Made by a program: the position numbers and the translations under genes. A stretch of 64,000 bases of DNA from Perognathus longimembris pacificus (Eukaryota; Chordata; Mammalia; Rodentia; Heteromyidae), in NCBI RefSeq assembly GCF_023159225.1, contig NC_063184.1:12079528-12143527 (forward strand), written 5' to 3'. The notes beneath the pieces were generated by a model. It worked only from the letters and a program-made list of their open reading frames with translations, was not told the DNA's origin and did no database searches. Positions 1 through 11,779 of the stretch are shown in pieces; the first letter of the stretch is position 1, and each line of letters opens with the position of its first letter.

Positions 1-1779
1 TTTATAGATATTGGGAATAAATGAGTTTGAAATTGTACTTGGCTTTTGCAAGCACTCAGAAGGTAGGCTATGTCTCATTTGGTAAACTATGGCTATATGT
101 TTTAATGAACAGTTGACCTGGGAGAATTTTCCACCTCTTGCATAATAAATGAGAGGCCAGAGAAGATGCCAGACCTAAACATAAGTCCATTTCCAAAGAG
201 TAACCTAGGGAGTTTTCCCGATTCCTCAGAAATTCTAATACATGTACCACTGAAGCTATGAACTTATATTTTGGAAATATGTTGTAGCTCGTGTTATTAT
301 GTTTAACTTTTAGATATAACAAATTGAATGAGGCACTTAAGATGATTAATTTTTGAGCTCTTCCAATAAGTTAGTCGTTGAATTTTTGTTTGAGCCAAAT
401 TCCATTATGAACAATAGGTTTTAGACTGGATGAACTTTTAAAAGTTTATCTTCTCTAGTATGCATTTCATAGATAACTAACTTGCATCCCAAAGAGATAA
501 AAGTATTTTTTCAAAAATACATACATGAAAAGTAACACAGCTAATAGATTTAGAAAAACAAACAGGTCTTTCACAGCATTCATTCCTTGATTGTTCCTCA
601 GTCTGGGAATAAAAAGTAATTACATATGGCTTCAACAATTGTAAGAAAATACACTGAAATTCTTCTCAATCTCTTCTCTTCTTTATGAAAATTTGACTTC
701 AAAAAGAGAACTTTGGTATCTCAGTGTTGTTTATTCTTTCTCTTTTATTTGTCTTCAAGGCTGGTGTAATGTTATATTACATTACAGTTAACTTGATTTT
801 TATGACTTTTCTTCACACAACCTGGAGTAAACAGATCACTGGAGTCAGAATATTACTAGGGAGAAATAAGATTAACTGATAAAAAGGCTTTATTTGTTTA
901 AAAGAATGGGGAAACTACCTGAATCTCAGCCAGAAGCATTTTATTACAATGGCATATCAAGTTAAAGATGTGCAGGACTAGCAATTATTTGATCAGCTGC
1001 TGTACTTCAAGGACTAAAACCTAGGAGATCTACCATGTTTAGACCACTGTGGCCTGGGCTGTAAGTCTTCCTGCTCTCCTCAGAGCCATTCGGTAACAAG
1101 AGCTACCATTTTACCATCACTGTCACTTCACATATTCGGTCCCTAAAGCACTGTTTGTTGTTTCATTCTGCTCTATGCCTCCCCTAGGACCACCTTCATT
1201 TTAATATAAATAGAGCATTTCATCATACCGTGGCAAAGAGTCATGGAAGGTAAGACTCTCAATATTCCTGGACAGGATGGATACATACAGATACATTCCA
1301 AAAGAGATGTCTAAAAGAAAACCAAAGACAAAAACACAAGCAAGGTTGGGGAAAAAAAAAGAGCACCAGTATTATTTATATAAGAATAATGAAAACATAC
1401 GCATTTGACAGCCAAAATTGAAAACTACTGAAGGGGGAATAGAATATTGTGTTTATAGCTTGTACCAGGAAATAAAGATGCAAGTTTTAAGCATACACTT
1501 TTTTTTAATCTATTTTATAAAACTAGATAATCTTCACTGCCTCCCTGGAATAAAGTGTCTTTGAAGAATCCCTAGTAATTGTTAGATACACTAGTACTTT
1601 CTTTTTTTTCAGGACAGTCAGAAATATTTTCTAAGAGGTATTGTAACATATGACAAAGAAGAGTCAGACTAGTTGGCTTATCCATACTGTCCTAAGAGAT
1701 GGTGGGGGAGACTGTTATAAATTAATTCAATGGAAATCATGTTTTTGACTCTAGAGCTTTTAAAACTTTTTTGTATGTG
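1..1779. other. Unique AT-rich non-coding DNA
   Basis: I recognise no repeat family or gene in this stretch. The only open frames are short and lack coding character. A short A-run near 1353 and T-runs near 1500 and 1600 are isolated. Confidence 0.5.
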
Positions 1780-1998
1780 TGTGCCAAACCTGGGGCTTGA
1801 ACTCTGGGCTTAGGCACTATCCCTGAGCCTCTACGTTCAAAGCTAGCACCGTGCTACATGAACCACAGCTTCACTTTTGCTTGTTTGGAGATGAGTCTCA
1901 CAGACTTTCCTACCTAGACTGGCTTTGAACTGAGGTTCTCAGATTTCAGCCTCCTCAGTAGCTAGGATTACAGGTGTGAGCCACCTAAGCCCAGTCAT
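1780..1998 (-). mobile_element. B1-like/Geo dimeric SINE
   Basis: Reading left to right this is the reverse complement of the SINE: the tRNA-like right monomer first (gccaaacctggggcttgaac, then a degenerate gagcc/ccacagc block), then the 7SL-derived left monomer (tagctaggattacaggtgtg followed by agccacc). The same order recurs in about 20 copies in the window. It is diverged and I see no clear TSD. Confidence 0.85.
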
Positions 1999-2168
1999 TT
2001 GAAACTTTTCAAACAGACTAATTTACTTCGGAGTAATTCCTAGCACAGAATACTATCAACTTTTTACTCTATATTATAAATTTCATAAGTCAAATCTACT
2101 TCATCATCAAAAATTGATAGATGCTTTTTACTCCAATTGTATTTGTGGTATCTGCCTTAAATTATTAT

Positions 2169-2258
2169 TTTATTTAGCTAGGGACAAAGTTCAAGTAATA
2201 AAGCATTTGCCTAGAAAGTGTAATACCTTGGGTTCAACCCTTAGTACTGAAAAAAAGT
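2169..2258 (+). mobile_element. ID-like tRNA-derived SINE monomer
   Basis: The segment has an ID-like order: tagctagggacaaagttcaa, then a box A-like stretch, gcatttgcctag, and a box B-like ttgggttcaaccc, ending in a short A-run. It is diverged from the ID consensus. Confidence 0.55.
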
Positions 2259-2694
2259 CAATTCATCAATTAATGGATCAATTAGTTTCTAATCTATCTG
2301 ATAGAACTGTAAATATTTTGTAAAAATTATTTGTGGTATATTGAACAACATAGACATAATTATTTCTCCAGTTCCTTGGCATCAAGAGAGCATCTATTCT
2401 CAAGTTTCTTAATTTGGCTAGACTTGACTTGCATTGACCATAAGAATATAGTAGAATTGAGAATTTGAGACTAACCTGTAGAGGCCTTGATTTAGGAGAT
2501 CATATGGAGGACACCCAGCAAAGAGGCAGCATCAGGGCCATAGGTATAATAAAGTCATTTTAGATGTTTGAACCACAGTGAAACCACTGTTGCCTATGAC
2601 TTCAGTTGTGTCTCACAAAGGAACTGCCCAGCTGACACAGAGAACCTATAAAATTGGGTGAAGCCATAAAACATTATTTGTTTCATTATTGTAT
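2259..2694. other. Unique non-coding DNA
   Basis: No recognisable gene or repeat. The few open frames here are short. Confidence 0.4.
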
Positions 2695-2785
2695 TTTTGT
2701 ATTGTGTGGTGCGAGGACTAGTACCCAAGTCCTTGAACATTTCAACAAGCACTCTACCACTGAGTTACATTATCAGCAGCTTAAA
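2695..2785 (-). mobile_element. ID-like SINE monomer, antisense
   Basis: In reverse orientation it shows the ID signature: a box B complement followed by agcactctaccactgagtta and a short tail. It is a monomer without the Geo half. Confidence 0.6.
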
Positions 2786-3353
2786 TCATTGCTGTTTTAT
2801 ATCACTTGTCTTTAGAGTGGCTATTCAGCAAAAGTTAACTGATTTAATGTCCATAAAGAATAGTGATTTGGGGTTATTTTTCTCCATTTTTTATTGCAGT
2901 ACAAAGTTATGATTATTTATTAATTTGAAAAACTGTTTTTTTCTCGTGTGTAGAAGTCCATCAAAAAGAAAAACTCAGTAAAAGCAGCTTTATCTAAATA
3001 GACTAAAGTTGTTTTCAACAATGTCTTTATAATATAAATGTACATTTGTCATGTGAATATATGTAGACTGTACAATTTATAACCATCTTATGGAAAATAA
3101 ATTAAAGGTGCTAAATTAGAAAAGGGGGTAAAAAAGTTGATGCATTAGCATTAGAGAAATTTTATTTGAAAAATTATAAGTTACACTTAGAAATAACTAA
3201 TTTTGGGAAAAATATCATTTTAAAAGACCTAAGATATACATGCCTTAAAAATGTGAAAATGGATGGCATACACGTCTTACAGATTTCTCCCTAATTTCTA
3301 AATGGTGCAACTTAGACTATATCTCCAGTTTACTTCATGCTGCTCCCCCGCCA
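2786..3353. other. Unique AT-rich non-coding DNA
   Basis: No feature recognised. Confidence 0.4.
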
Positions 3354-3560
3354 TTGTTTTTTGTTTTATAATTAATTTACTTTATTATTATAATAAAGGT
3401 GATATACAGAGGGATTACAATTACATGAGTCTGGTAATGAGTACATTTCCTTTCGTACAGTGTCTTGTGTTCCCACATCTCTCCTGGTCCCTCCCTTCCA
3501 TCTTTACCCACTAGTTGAACAGTCCACTTTCATCAGTGTCCAGTGAGCTCCACTTCATAC
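3354..3560 (-). mobile_element. Old L1 3' end fragment
   Basis: This resembles the 3' UTR end of the L1s at 25.9, 28.8 and 35.3 kb in the same antisense orientation. A T-rich start leads into gatatacagagggattacaa, then a decayed match to the tcatatgttaggcattggat block, a tttcgtacagtgt block and a C/T-rich stretch. It is much more diverged than those copies, so it is an older insertion. Confidence 0.6.
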
Positions 3561-4464
3561 TGCTCTTAAACTAGAATTCACAGTACATTTTGATAGAACA
3601 TGAATTTCAGAATTAAAGAAAAATGGCAGCCTTTCAATAGTGAATTATGCTTCTTGTAGCAAATGCATCTAGTCTGGATCCATACAGGAAAATAAATAGC
3701 AAGACACCACCACCTTGAAATAGGACAAATGACCTTAGAAAGCCAATTTCAAAAATGAATAGAAAAAAACAAACCAAAAAGTGGGTAGCTGCAGAGCTGC
3801 ATGATTCAAGTGCTTCATGAAACGAGAAGCTGCCATTCACTGGCTATGTCATCATGAACAAGTCAATGTCCCAAAGATTGCCCAACACATGGTTGGCACT
3901 TGATAGACATCAACTGGCAGAATATGTGAATACTTCTAAATTCTAGAGAAGCCATTTCCTCACCTATAAAGTGAGTTAGTAAGATGAGGTGCTACCCAAT
4001 GTAACACCAAGTGCCAATTCTCAAGAATCTTTTGAATGACGTTCTAAGGCCTAGATGCCACCAGTCCTACTTAAGATGAGTAGGAACTCATCCCTCCCAA
4101 ATATATTTGCCATAAGAGAACAGAGAACAATAAATCCAGGTTCAAGAATTGCCACCTTACACATGTGTGTTGCTGCCAATCACTGAAAACTGTTTTCTAT
4201 TGCCCTAGGATTCTTTGTAATTGTACCTGCATGAGGTCAGCCATAATGCTTCAATTACATAGTGTTGAAATATAGAACACACATACTTCCAGTAAGAAAG
4301 AAGCAAAAGAAAATAAAGCATCCCTGTGTTTTTATTTTTCATCACTTTATTTCAGTAGTTCATCTATCAATCTGGCTTTCATTCACTCCTCTTTGAAACC
4401 ATAATATTTATTGTTGTTGAAGTCATTTTCTTCTCAGTATAAAAATATGCTTTACTGGTATTAG
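3561..4464. other. Unique DNA with a weak MIR-like patch
   Basis: Mostly featureless. Near 3835-3990 there are scattered pieces resembling MIR (a ggctatgtcatcatgaacaa-like piece and cctcacctataaagtgagtt), but not enough for a firm call. Confidence 0.35.
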
Positions 4465-4712
4465 AACCAGGAAATTGGAAGGGAATACCAAAATCGAGAG
4501 ACACAGGGTAAAAAAAGAGAAACAACTACAAAAGCAATACTTACAAACTGTTTGGTGAAAATGAACTGAACAACTCATGGGGGGGAGGGGGAAGGGAAAG
4601 GGGGAGGGGGAAGGGGGAATGAGGGAGGAGGTAACAAACAGTACAAGAAATGTATCCAATGCCTAATGTATGAAACTGTAACCTCTCTGTAATTCAGTTT
4701 GATAATAAATAT
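4465..4712 (+). mobile_element. L1 3' UTR end fragment
   Basis: Sense-strand L1 3' end, parallel to 24480-24730: ggtattagaaccaggaaatt, gagagacacagggtaaaaa, the aactgtttggtg block, a long G-rich polypurine tract (4577-4631) and gaaactgtaacctctctgta before an AT-rich tail. It is severely 5' truncated, about 250 bp. Confidence 0.8.
4577..4631 (+). other. Potential G-quadruplex tract in L1 3' UTR
   Basis: At least six runs of three or more G separated by 1-3 A residues make this a strong G-quadruplex motif on the L1 sense strand. It sits in the same place relative to the L1 3' end in the other copies in the window. Confidence 0.7.
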
Positions 4713-5034
4713 ATATATACTTTATTGAGCATTAATACAAGTTAAAGGTTCAGTTTTAATGAATTCATAAGGCAACAAAAAGTCTCTCTGAAAGCTATTT
4801 ATTACAAAAGTATAGGTCAAATATCACAATCCTCTGGGAAATCTTTTTTCTCACCATTTTTCCTCTATTCCATAAATATTTTGACCTTCTATTAAAATTT
4901 TGGTATGTGGTGTCACTTAACAGCTTTGTTTTTGCCAGCCTCTGCTTAGTTTTCCATTTCCGCCTATTTCTTCCATCCTTCCCATTCCATACCCAACCAT
5001 TATCATTCCTTCCTTTGGGATTTTAAGATGGCAG

Positions 5035-5200
5035 AGAACTGGAGTCTGACTGCCTGAGTTCAAATTCCTGGAGTAGGTTATCTAAACTCTCTGCGCATCA
5101 TTTCTTACACTGGTAAGTTGCAGATAAAATTAACTAGCACACCTGCCTGAAAAAGTGTTAAGAAGATTAAGGGGCTAATAATAGGCTCAGCACATTTAAA
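5035..5200 (+). mobile_element. MIR SINE
   Basis: The order matches an ancient tRNA-derived MIR in the sense direction: ctggagtctgactgcctgag with a box B-like gagttcaaattcctgg, then the core (aactctctgcgcatcattt, a diverged cctcagtttcctcat homologue), then gataaaattaactagcac and gattaaggggctaataatag. Divergence fits an old mammal-wide element. Confidence 0.75.
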
Positions 5201-6649
5201 ATTATCCTTCACTTTTGCAATGGACATGTACTATTTCCCAAGCATTCACTTCGATCTTCTGAATACCCATTCTGCTCAAAGTACTTCGATCGTACTTTGG
5301 TGTTCTTGGCCTACCTCTCTTTCCCAGGTCATAGTTATGTAGTTATTGAGTGGGCAAAGAAATCGATCATTGTGAGGTCACCACACTTCCCTTCCACCCT
5401 CCTCCACCCCAGCCTGTCCTGCTCCACTGGCTCACAAGGAGAGAAAGTGTTCTCAACCTCTGCCTTTAACAGCAAACCTTCAAGGAAATAAGTGTAATGC
5501 ACAGCCATGTATCTGTTTATGGATCTGATTCTTTCTATCACCTGTGTTAAACTATCTTCATATTTCAATTGTTAATTGAAGCACTCTGGCGTTTTGAGTT
5601 ATTTTTATAGTCAATTTGAGATGGCATGTGATAGTTGAGATTCATGGAAGCCGCGAGTCAGGAATTCTGTCTCTAGTTATGGCTATAACTTTTAACATGT
5701 GCTAACATGTGATATCTGCAGATCATGTGATTTGGAGTTATTTAGAAAATGGGTAGTTGAAACACAGAACTTTTGCCATGGTAGTAACACTTTATGCTTA
5801 ATGAAAGCAACACTTGAGTCTCCCCCTCTTTTCTTCCCCTCCTCCCACTTCCACATGTCTTAATAAGAAGCAGTCATTCTAATGTTTTTCAGATGTTTGA
5901 CAACAAACCCAAAGGCCTACCTAAAATAAGCAAATACTAGGTGAAATAGTTTAAGTGACCTTTACAAGATGATTTATAAAATGCTGATCATGAGTGAAAA
6001 AACAAAGAAAATTGATTTTGGGGGAAGCAAATCCATTCACTTTTAAAGTTTCTCCCTCATGGAGGAAATAGATTCCTTCCAAGTTTAAGAAGCATACAGC
6101 AAGCCATAGCTCAGAAACACTGGGCCATCTACGAAGGCCGGCTAGAGATCCTTTTAAGTGATGTGAGCTGTGCAGCTCTTCAAATGGGGATAATTAGCTG
6201 TTTGATATACTTGACAGTGAAAGATGAATGCAAGCAGAGAGAAAAGACTGCAAACACAGATAACCCTGATTGCATTATTGTCCAAAACTTTAATTAATTT
6301 TTTGAGGACTCTCCTTTCCATTATTTAAAATGGTTTAAAAGATGTACAACTAACAGGTTCAAAGTGTTTCTTTAGCTAATCACTTGCACTGCAGGAGGCT
6401 GAATATTATAGAGCACATTTTACACACTCCACAAAGCCTCCCAAGAATTACTACCATAGGTCCCAGCTTTCAGTTCTCCACTGTTTGTGCAATGGCACAA
6501 AGAACTGTTTGACTTGAATTCACTAATACACTCTTCAAAGCCCAAACAGCCATTACTGTTCTCTGCATAACACAGAGGCATGATCATCTTTTGGCCTGAG
6601 AATGTTCCGTTGGCTCTCAGACACTAAAATAGGTAAAAATCCAATAGTG
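5201..6649. other. Unique non-coding DNA
   Basis: No repeat family recognised. Two overlapping antiparallel frames near 5297-5568 are short and show no domain or conserved motif that I can recognise. Confidence 0.4.
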
Positions 6650-6872
6650 GAACCAGTCACTGGTTGTTCATGTCTGTAATCCCAGCTGCCAGGAAACTGA
6701 GATCTGAAGATCTGATCAGAATTCAAAGTTAGCCCAGTCAGGAAAATCCATAAGATTCATATTTCCAATTAACCAGAAGAACACTAGAAGTGGAGCTGTG
6801 GCTCAAGTAGTAGAGTATTAGCCTAAGTGAAAAAGGCAAACAAGGGCTTGTGGCTCTGAGTTCAACCCAATA
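6650..6872 (+). mobile_element. B1-like/Geo dimeric SINE
   Basis: The sense copy starts with a 7SL-like monomer (gtctgtaatcccagctgcca, gaaactgagatctgaagatc), then the aattaaccag linker and the right monomer with box A-like gctgtggctcaagtagtaga and box B-like gagttcaaccc. Its 3' end runs straight into a CA array. Confidence 0.88.
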
Positions 6873-6873
6873 T

Positions 6874-6921
<48 letters not shown>

Positions 6922-6945
6922 AGAAAGAGAGAGAGAGAAAGAGAG
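6873..6945 (+). repeat. (CA)n then (GA)n microsatellite
   Basis: About 22 CA units followed by a short GA-rich run, directly at the 3' end of the SINE. Confidence 0.95.
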
Positions 6946-7684
6946 ATATTTATTTAATGATTATCAGTTGGTGAAGAAATAAATTGTTACTGTTTAAAAT
7001 AAATAAACATAAATATTTATTCTAGGATTGCATGTTTCTGTAAAATATAGTTCCTGAGAAAGAGCAATTAAGAGATAACTTCTAAATAAAGATCATAATC
7101 ACAGTTTGTAACTAATTATGAAATTATTTCCATTTATTTCAGCTATTCAAACACTAAATTATTCCGACTTGGATTATTTGTCTTTGTAACTACTTTCTTT
7201 TTCATTTTGGAAAAGTTTTATTAAAAAGTCATTGCTTTAAAAAATTCTTCCAGTGTCTTCAGGAAAATGGCAAACAGAAGGGTTATTAATAAAAACCAAA
7301 ACCTAAAGAGTAATCAACTCATTGTTGGAAAAGCTACAGTGTCATCTTAAAGAGTTAGCCAAATTTACTGAGCTTAGTTAGTTGTCAAGGTACTTTACTG
7401 AGAGAGACCTTCATCAGAAATATCCATGATTCTGCCACAGTCATGAAGAACAGACATTGTTTGAGTTTTCCATTCTGTGAGTTTTTATGTATGAGCAGCT
7501 ATGGGAAAATTCAGTCCTTCATTCAGTGAATCTTAATTGAGGACTTACTAGCTATTTTTTGGTGAGAGATACAGGGAGGAAAGGGAACCCACAAAACTTC
7601 CTTCCTGGACTTCTGGTGCTACTTGGGATGAGGGAATTAAATAAATAGTATGAATAAGTAAATTAAACATTAAATTAGAAAGTG
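6946..7684. other. Unique AT-rich DNA, possible MIR/L2-like patch
   Basis: Around 7500-7620 there is ttcattcagtgaatcttaat followed by a gagatacagggaggaaa-like run. This resembles a common ancient repeat 3' region but is too decayed to assign. The rest is unique. Confidence 0.35.
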
Positions 7685-8005
7685 GTAAATTAGGTGGGCA
7701 CATTGGCTCACACTTATAGTCCTAGCTTTGTGGGAGGAGGAGATGGGAAGAATTCAACTCACAGTCAGCCTAGGGAACAAATGTTTGTGAGACACTCCTT
7801 ATCTAGCAAACAAACTTGGTGGTAGCATCTGCCTGTTGTTCCTACCTTGTAGGAGGAACAGCTAAGAGAATTCTCTGTTTCTGACCAGCCACGGTCAAAA
7901 CATGCAAGACCAAGAAATGATTAAGGACCCCAGAAAAGAGCTGGGGCTGTGGTTCAAGTGGTAGAGCCACGTGCCTAGCAAGTGTGAGGCCCATAGGGAT
8001 CTCAG
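7685..8005 (+). mobile_element. Composite SINE: two 7SL-like units plus tRNA-like unit
   Basis: Three modules in tandem. The first 7SL-like unit holds ggctcacacttatagtccta and gtgggaggaggagatggga. The second, more diverged, holds gcctgttgttcctaccttgt and aggaggaacagctaagag. A tRNA/ID-like unit follows with ctggggctgtggttcaagtg and gtagagccacgtgcctagca. The order differs from the two-module SINEs elsewhere in the window. It could be two adjacent old SINEs rather than one element. Confidence 0.6.
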
Positions 8006-10807
8006 CAAAGGGCCACAGTGGTTGTAGTCACCCATGTGTTGGAATGTGGAGAGCTACAAACGAACAAGTCATTGTGACCTCTGGCAGGCTGTGGAACAGC
8101 AGGCAAGGTCAGAAGCAAAGAAGGAAAATATTGATCTTGCCTCTTTCTCTATCTCCTTTTGAACTGGGCTCCACCCATTATCCCAGTGATCCTATTAATC
8201 TCACCCACTCCACTATCTTCTCTTCCACATAGGCTCAACCTCTCTCATTTTTTAAAAAAAGAAGAATATATACCCTTTGTAAATGTCCAGGAAGAGGTGA
8301 TGTCTGGCTGAGTCTTAGAGAATGAGGAATCAATGAACAGGCATACAGAGAATAAACCTGGAAAGACAACCACAGAGAGGGCTGGTCTGGGCCAGAAGGG
8401 GGTCGACATTCACAAATCTGTGAGCCATTGGGTTAGACACTGCTGGAAAGTCCTAGGAAGAAGGGAGGAGAAAAGTGGACAGTTCATATAGGTAGAGAAG
8501 GAGGATGCATACTGACTCCCATCAGGACCTGGGAGATACAATTCCAGCAGGGTCTCTTTGGAGGGCCCCATGTATAAATGAAATCTTGTCAGAACAAGGC
8601 CAGCCATCATGAGACAAAGTCCTGTTCCTCAGTGGGAGACATGTGTTTAGGCAGCTCAGAGCATACTGGCCAGAGATGAGCTCCCTTCACAAAAATAACC
8701 ACTAATCCTTCTAAACACAACACTACAAATCAGCGGCACTAGTATTTCAAACATTGCATGAGTACTTAAAATCGAAACCACAACTTTGCAAAAAAAAAAA
8801 AAAAAAGGCATGGGACACCTGTCAACAGACAGTCTAGTGACCAAAGGAAGCAACTCTCCCTAATAAAATGCTATTTAAAAATATTTTAGGCACTAACAGA
8901 GGGAAATTTTCAATGGGACTCACAGAGATATTAAAAAAGGCATCATGAAATTCTATAAAGGGTGTATTTTGGGGGAAGATGCTTCTGGAAGCAAAATGAA
9001 CTGAACAGAAGCAAGACAATATGCTCCACAAAGGGGCTATTGGGGTGTTTTAGATAGAAGGGTTGGAAAAGCCACAATGACTGAGAAGTTCATCAGGCCA
9101 CTCCTTACCCGTGCAGTGGTATAACATATACCAGTTGGCCATAAGCAGGAGACATTTTGAGACATATTTCGATAAAGATATAACACAGGGGAATCGTAGT
9201 TGTCTTGGACCTCCTTAATAGCGACAGGCTGAGTACATTAAAGGAGCAATTTATTTGATGGGCAATTGATATCTGGCAGGCCAAGTGACAGGCTTGTTGC
9301 CTAGAGAGTACTGCTATTGTCTCAGCCTGTGACTTTAAAAACTTCACTGGGGGAAAAATTACAGTCGAGCCAGTAGCAGTGGGGCATGGCCTACGGCACA
9401 ATATGCCAATAACTAAGTCCCAGGGAAAACTGATTTGTGGCTCCTCTGATCACATGCGCTGCGAGCCCCTGCTATTGACTAGTTGTGGTTCATTGGGATG
9501 TAGATCTATCTTGGCTAACAAGGAAAGCACTAGAGGTCTTCATTTAGCCACTGAGCCCTGTCTCCAGGGACTTTGTGTGCAGCTGTTTTTATCTTCCTCC
9601 CAATCAACACATCAAAAGCTGCAGAATATATTTTCACTTTCAAAAAAAGAAAGAAAGAAAGAAATGCAAACTGCCAGTGAGATAAAGTTGCCAAAGTAGA
9701 CTTGAGAAAAGGGTGAATGATTACAAACCCAGTTCCAGATATAAAGAATAAATCATGAGTGCCCTGCTAAAATTTTCTTATACGTGTCAACAGGAAAGAT
9801 AACTGGTAACATCCACATCATATTAATTTGACTAGAAGAGATTAAAACCATTTTCACTGGATTTCTTACTTCAGTAATTCTAAAAATTCAAGAGACCACT
9901 TAGGATTTCGCACTACAGATAACTGGTTATCGTGAAATCATGAGAATATTTGCCTTGGTAACCCTGAAATAATTATTTTGCAGGTTTTCTTCTTCTCTCT
10001 CTCTCTCAACACATATAGATCAAAGCAAGAACACATTTCAATATTTCATCTGATTTCAAAAAGTTTTTTTCTTTCCCTGAGTCTGTGGAAATAAACTCTA
10101 AAACATAAGGTGTTTTCTCCAATCACAAAATCTTTTTGTGACACAAACTCTCATGTCATCAAGCCCTTTCCTCCCAGATGTTGCTCAGGAAGACTTACTT
10201 TCTCACAAAAGGTCATTGATGCTTTCTGCTTTCAAGGATCATTTAGGCTCTCCCCTCTTGGTTTGGGAGGTGTGCAGGTGCATGAGAGACAGCGAAGGTT
10301 ACCCTTTGGTAAACTCTGCTTAATTCTTTAAAATGAGTGAAAGGTCATGTCGGGGAGGAAAGCTCCTTGTTATGCCTTTTTTTTTTTTTTTGTAAAGTAA
10401 AATCCAGTGTTTTGGCTTGAGATTGCAGGTGGTCTAGTGAAGTCCTGGAATGCTTCATCAGGCTGTTGCTGTTTCCATTTCTTCTTAAAGGAGATGCCAC
10501 TGTGATTTACTGCACTAAGTGAAGCTAGAGTGGCCTGGGCTATAGGCAGGGCAGGTGCTGTGCTGTGAAGTCAGTGGGCGCATCTCCAGGCTCAGTCCCT
10601 TCCCCAAGGGGGGCACCATCTGGAGATCCACTCTGGCTCCCGAACTCCCTATTCTCACAGTATCATTGCCAGATACCATGACAGATTAAATACTATGCCA
10701 CTGTTTTGTATGTTGCCAGATGGATGGTTATTAGTTCCAGAGTGTATAACAGAGACACTAGCATAGCTTACTACATTTTGAAAAATGCACATTAAAGTTA
10801 ATTCTGT
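8006..10807. other. Unique non-coding DNA, 2.8 kb
   Basis: No recognisable gene or repeat family. Minor landmarks are an A-run at 8790-8806, a short GAAA array at 9643-9662 and a T-run near 10377. Open frames up to 106 codons (9379-9699) show no domain or codon bias that I can recognise, and one of them runs into the GAAA array. Confidence 0.45.
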
Positions 10808-11062
10808 GAGCCGGCCACCCTGGTGGCTCATGCCTGTCATACTTGCTACTTAGGATTATGAGATCTGAGGATTACAGTTAAAAGCAGGACCAGATATGAA
10901 AATGTGTGAGATTCTTACTGCTGCTTCAACTACACAAAAAGTCAGAAACGGAGAAAGGGGACCTCTGGTTCAAGTAGAGCACTAGCCTTGAGTAGAAAAG
11001 GTGAGATACAACATGCACGCCCTGAGTTCAAGTCCCAGGAGTGGCAAAGTAACAGCAACAAC
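10808..11062 (+). mobile_element. B1-like/Geo dimeric SINE
   Basis: 7SL-like monomer (ggtggctcatgcctgtcata, gagatctgaggattacag), then the tRNA-like right half (agcactagccttgagtagaa, ccctgagttcaagtcccagg), then an AAC-rich tail. First of a head-to-tail run of three sense SINEs. Confidence 0.88.
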
Positions 11063-11086
11063 AACAATAAAATATAATTCTATTAA

Positions 11087-11325
11087 CCAGGTGCTGGTGG
11101 CTCACGCCTGTCATCCTAGCTACTTAGGAAGCTGAGGTCTGAGGATCACTGTTCAAAGCCAGAAAGGGCAAGAAAATCTGTGAGACTCTTTAAATGACCA
11201 CCAAAAAGCCAGAAGTGGAGCTGTGGCTCAAGGAGTAGAGTGTTGGCTTTGAGGGGGAAAAAAAGCTCAAGGACAATGCTCAGTCTCTGTGTTCAAGCCT
11301 CAGGACTGGCATCGGAAAAAAGAAT
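11087..11325 (+). mobile_element. B1-like/Geo dimeric SINE
   Basis: Well-preserved copy: ggtgctggtggctcacgcct, tgaggtctgaggatcactgt, linker gaccaccaaaaagccagaag, box A-like gctgtggctcaaggagtaga and a degenerate box B. It ends in an A-rich tail. Confidence 0.92.
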
Positions 11326-11336
11326 TATTTCTGTTG

Positions 11337-11505
11337 CTAGCCACAATGGTTCACAACTTATTCCTAACTACTCAAAGAGGTGGTGATGTAAGGATCACGG
11401 TTTGAGGACAACTCAATCAGGAAAGTCTGTGAACCTCTTATCTCCAACTAACCAACCACCAAAAAACCAGGAAGCTGTGGTGTAGCTTAAGTGATAGTGT
11501 AGATG
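11337..11505 (+). mobile_element. B1-like/Geo SINE, 3' truncated by microsatellite
   Basis: 7SL-like half (ggttcacaacttattcctaa, gtaaggatcacggtttgagg), linker ccaaccaccaaaaaaccagg and only the start of the right monomer, which then passes into a GC/CA repeat. Confidence 0.8.
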
Positions 11506-11541
11506 TATACACGCGCGCGCGCACACACACACACACACAAA
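11506..11541 (+). repeat. (CG)n(CA)n microsatellite
   Basis: Alternating cgcgcg then cacaca units at the SINE 3' end. Purine-pyrimidine alternation of this kind can adopt Z-DNA. Confidence 0.9.
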
Positions 11542-11582
11542 TAATTTCATTTAAGTTTTGTTTTATTTATTTGTTTATTTAT

Positions 11583-11779
11583 TGCCAGTCCTGGAGCTTG
11601 GACTCAGGGCCTGAGCACTGTGTCCCTGAGCTTATCGTTTTGCTCAAGGCTAGCACTCTATCATTTGAGCCACAACACCACTTCCGGCTTTTTCTGTTTA
11701 TGAGGCGCTGAGGAATTGAACCCACAGGCTTCATGCATGCAAGGCAAACACTCTACCACTAAGCCATATTCCCAGCTCA
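11583..11779 (-). mobile_element. IDL-Geo dimeric SINE
   Basis: Antisense copy. The Geo half comes first (tgccagtcctggagcttgga, gctcaaggctagcactctat), then the linker ggctttttctgtttatgagg and the ID-like half (aattgaacccacaggcttca, gcaaacactctaccactaag, cagctc end). Both internal promoter boxes remain recognisable. Confidence 0.9.

Noticed and set aside
8790..8806. A-run as a possible retrocopy tail
   Set aside because: No upstream polyadenylation signal, recognisable body or flanking duplication.
10377..10640. T-run followed by GC-richer sequence, possible antisense processed pseudogene
   Set aside because: No polyadenylation signal in the right place, no TSD found and no recognisable protein.
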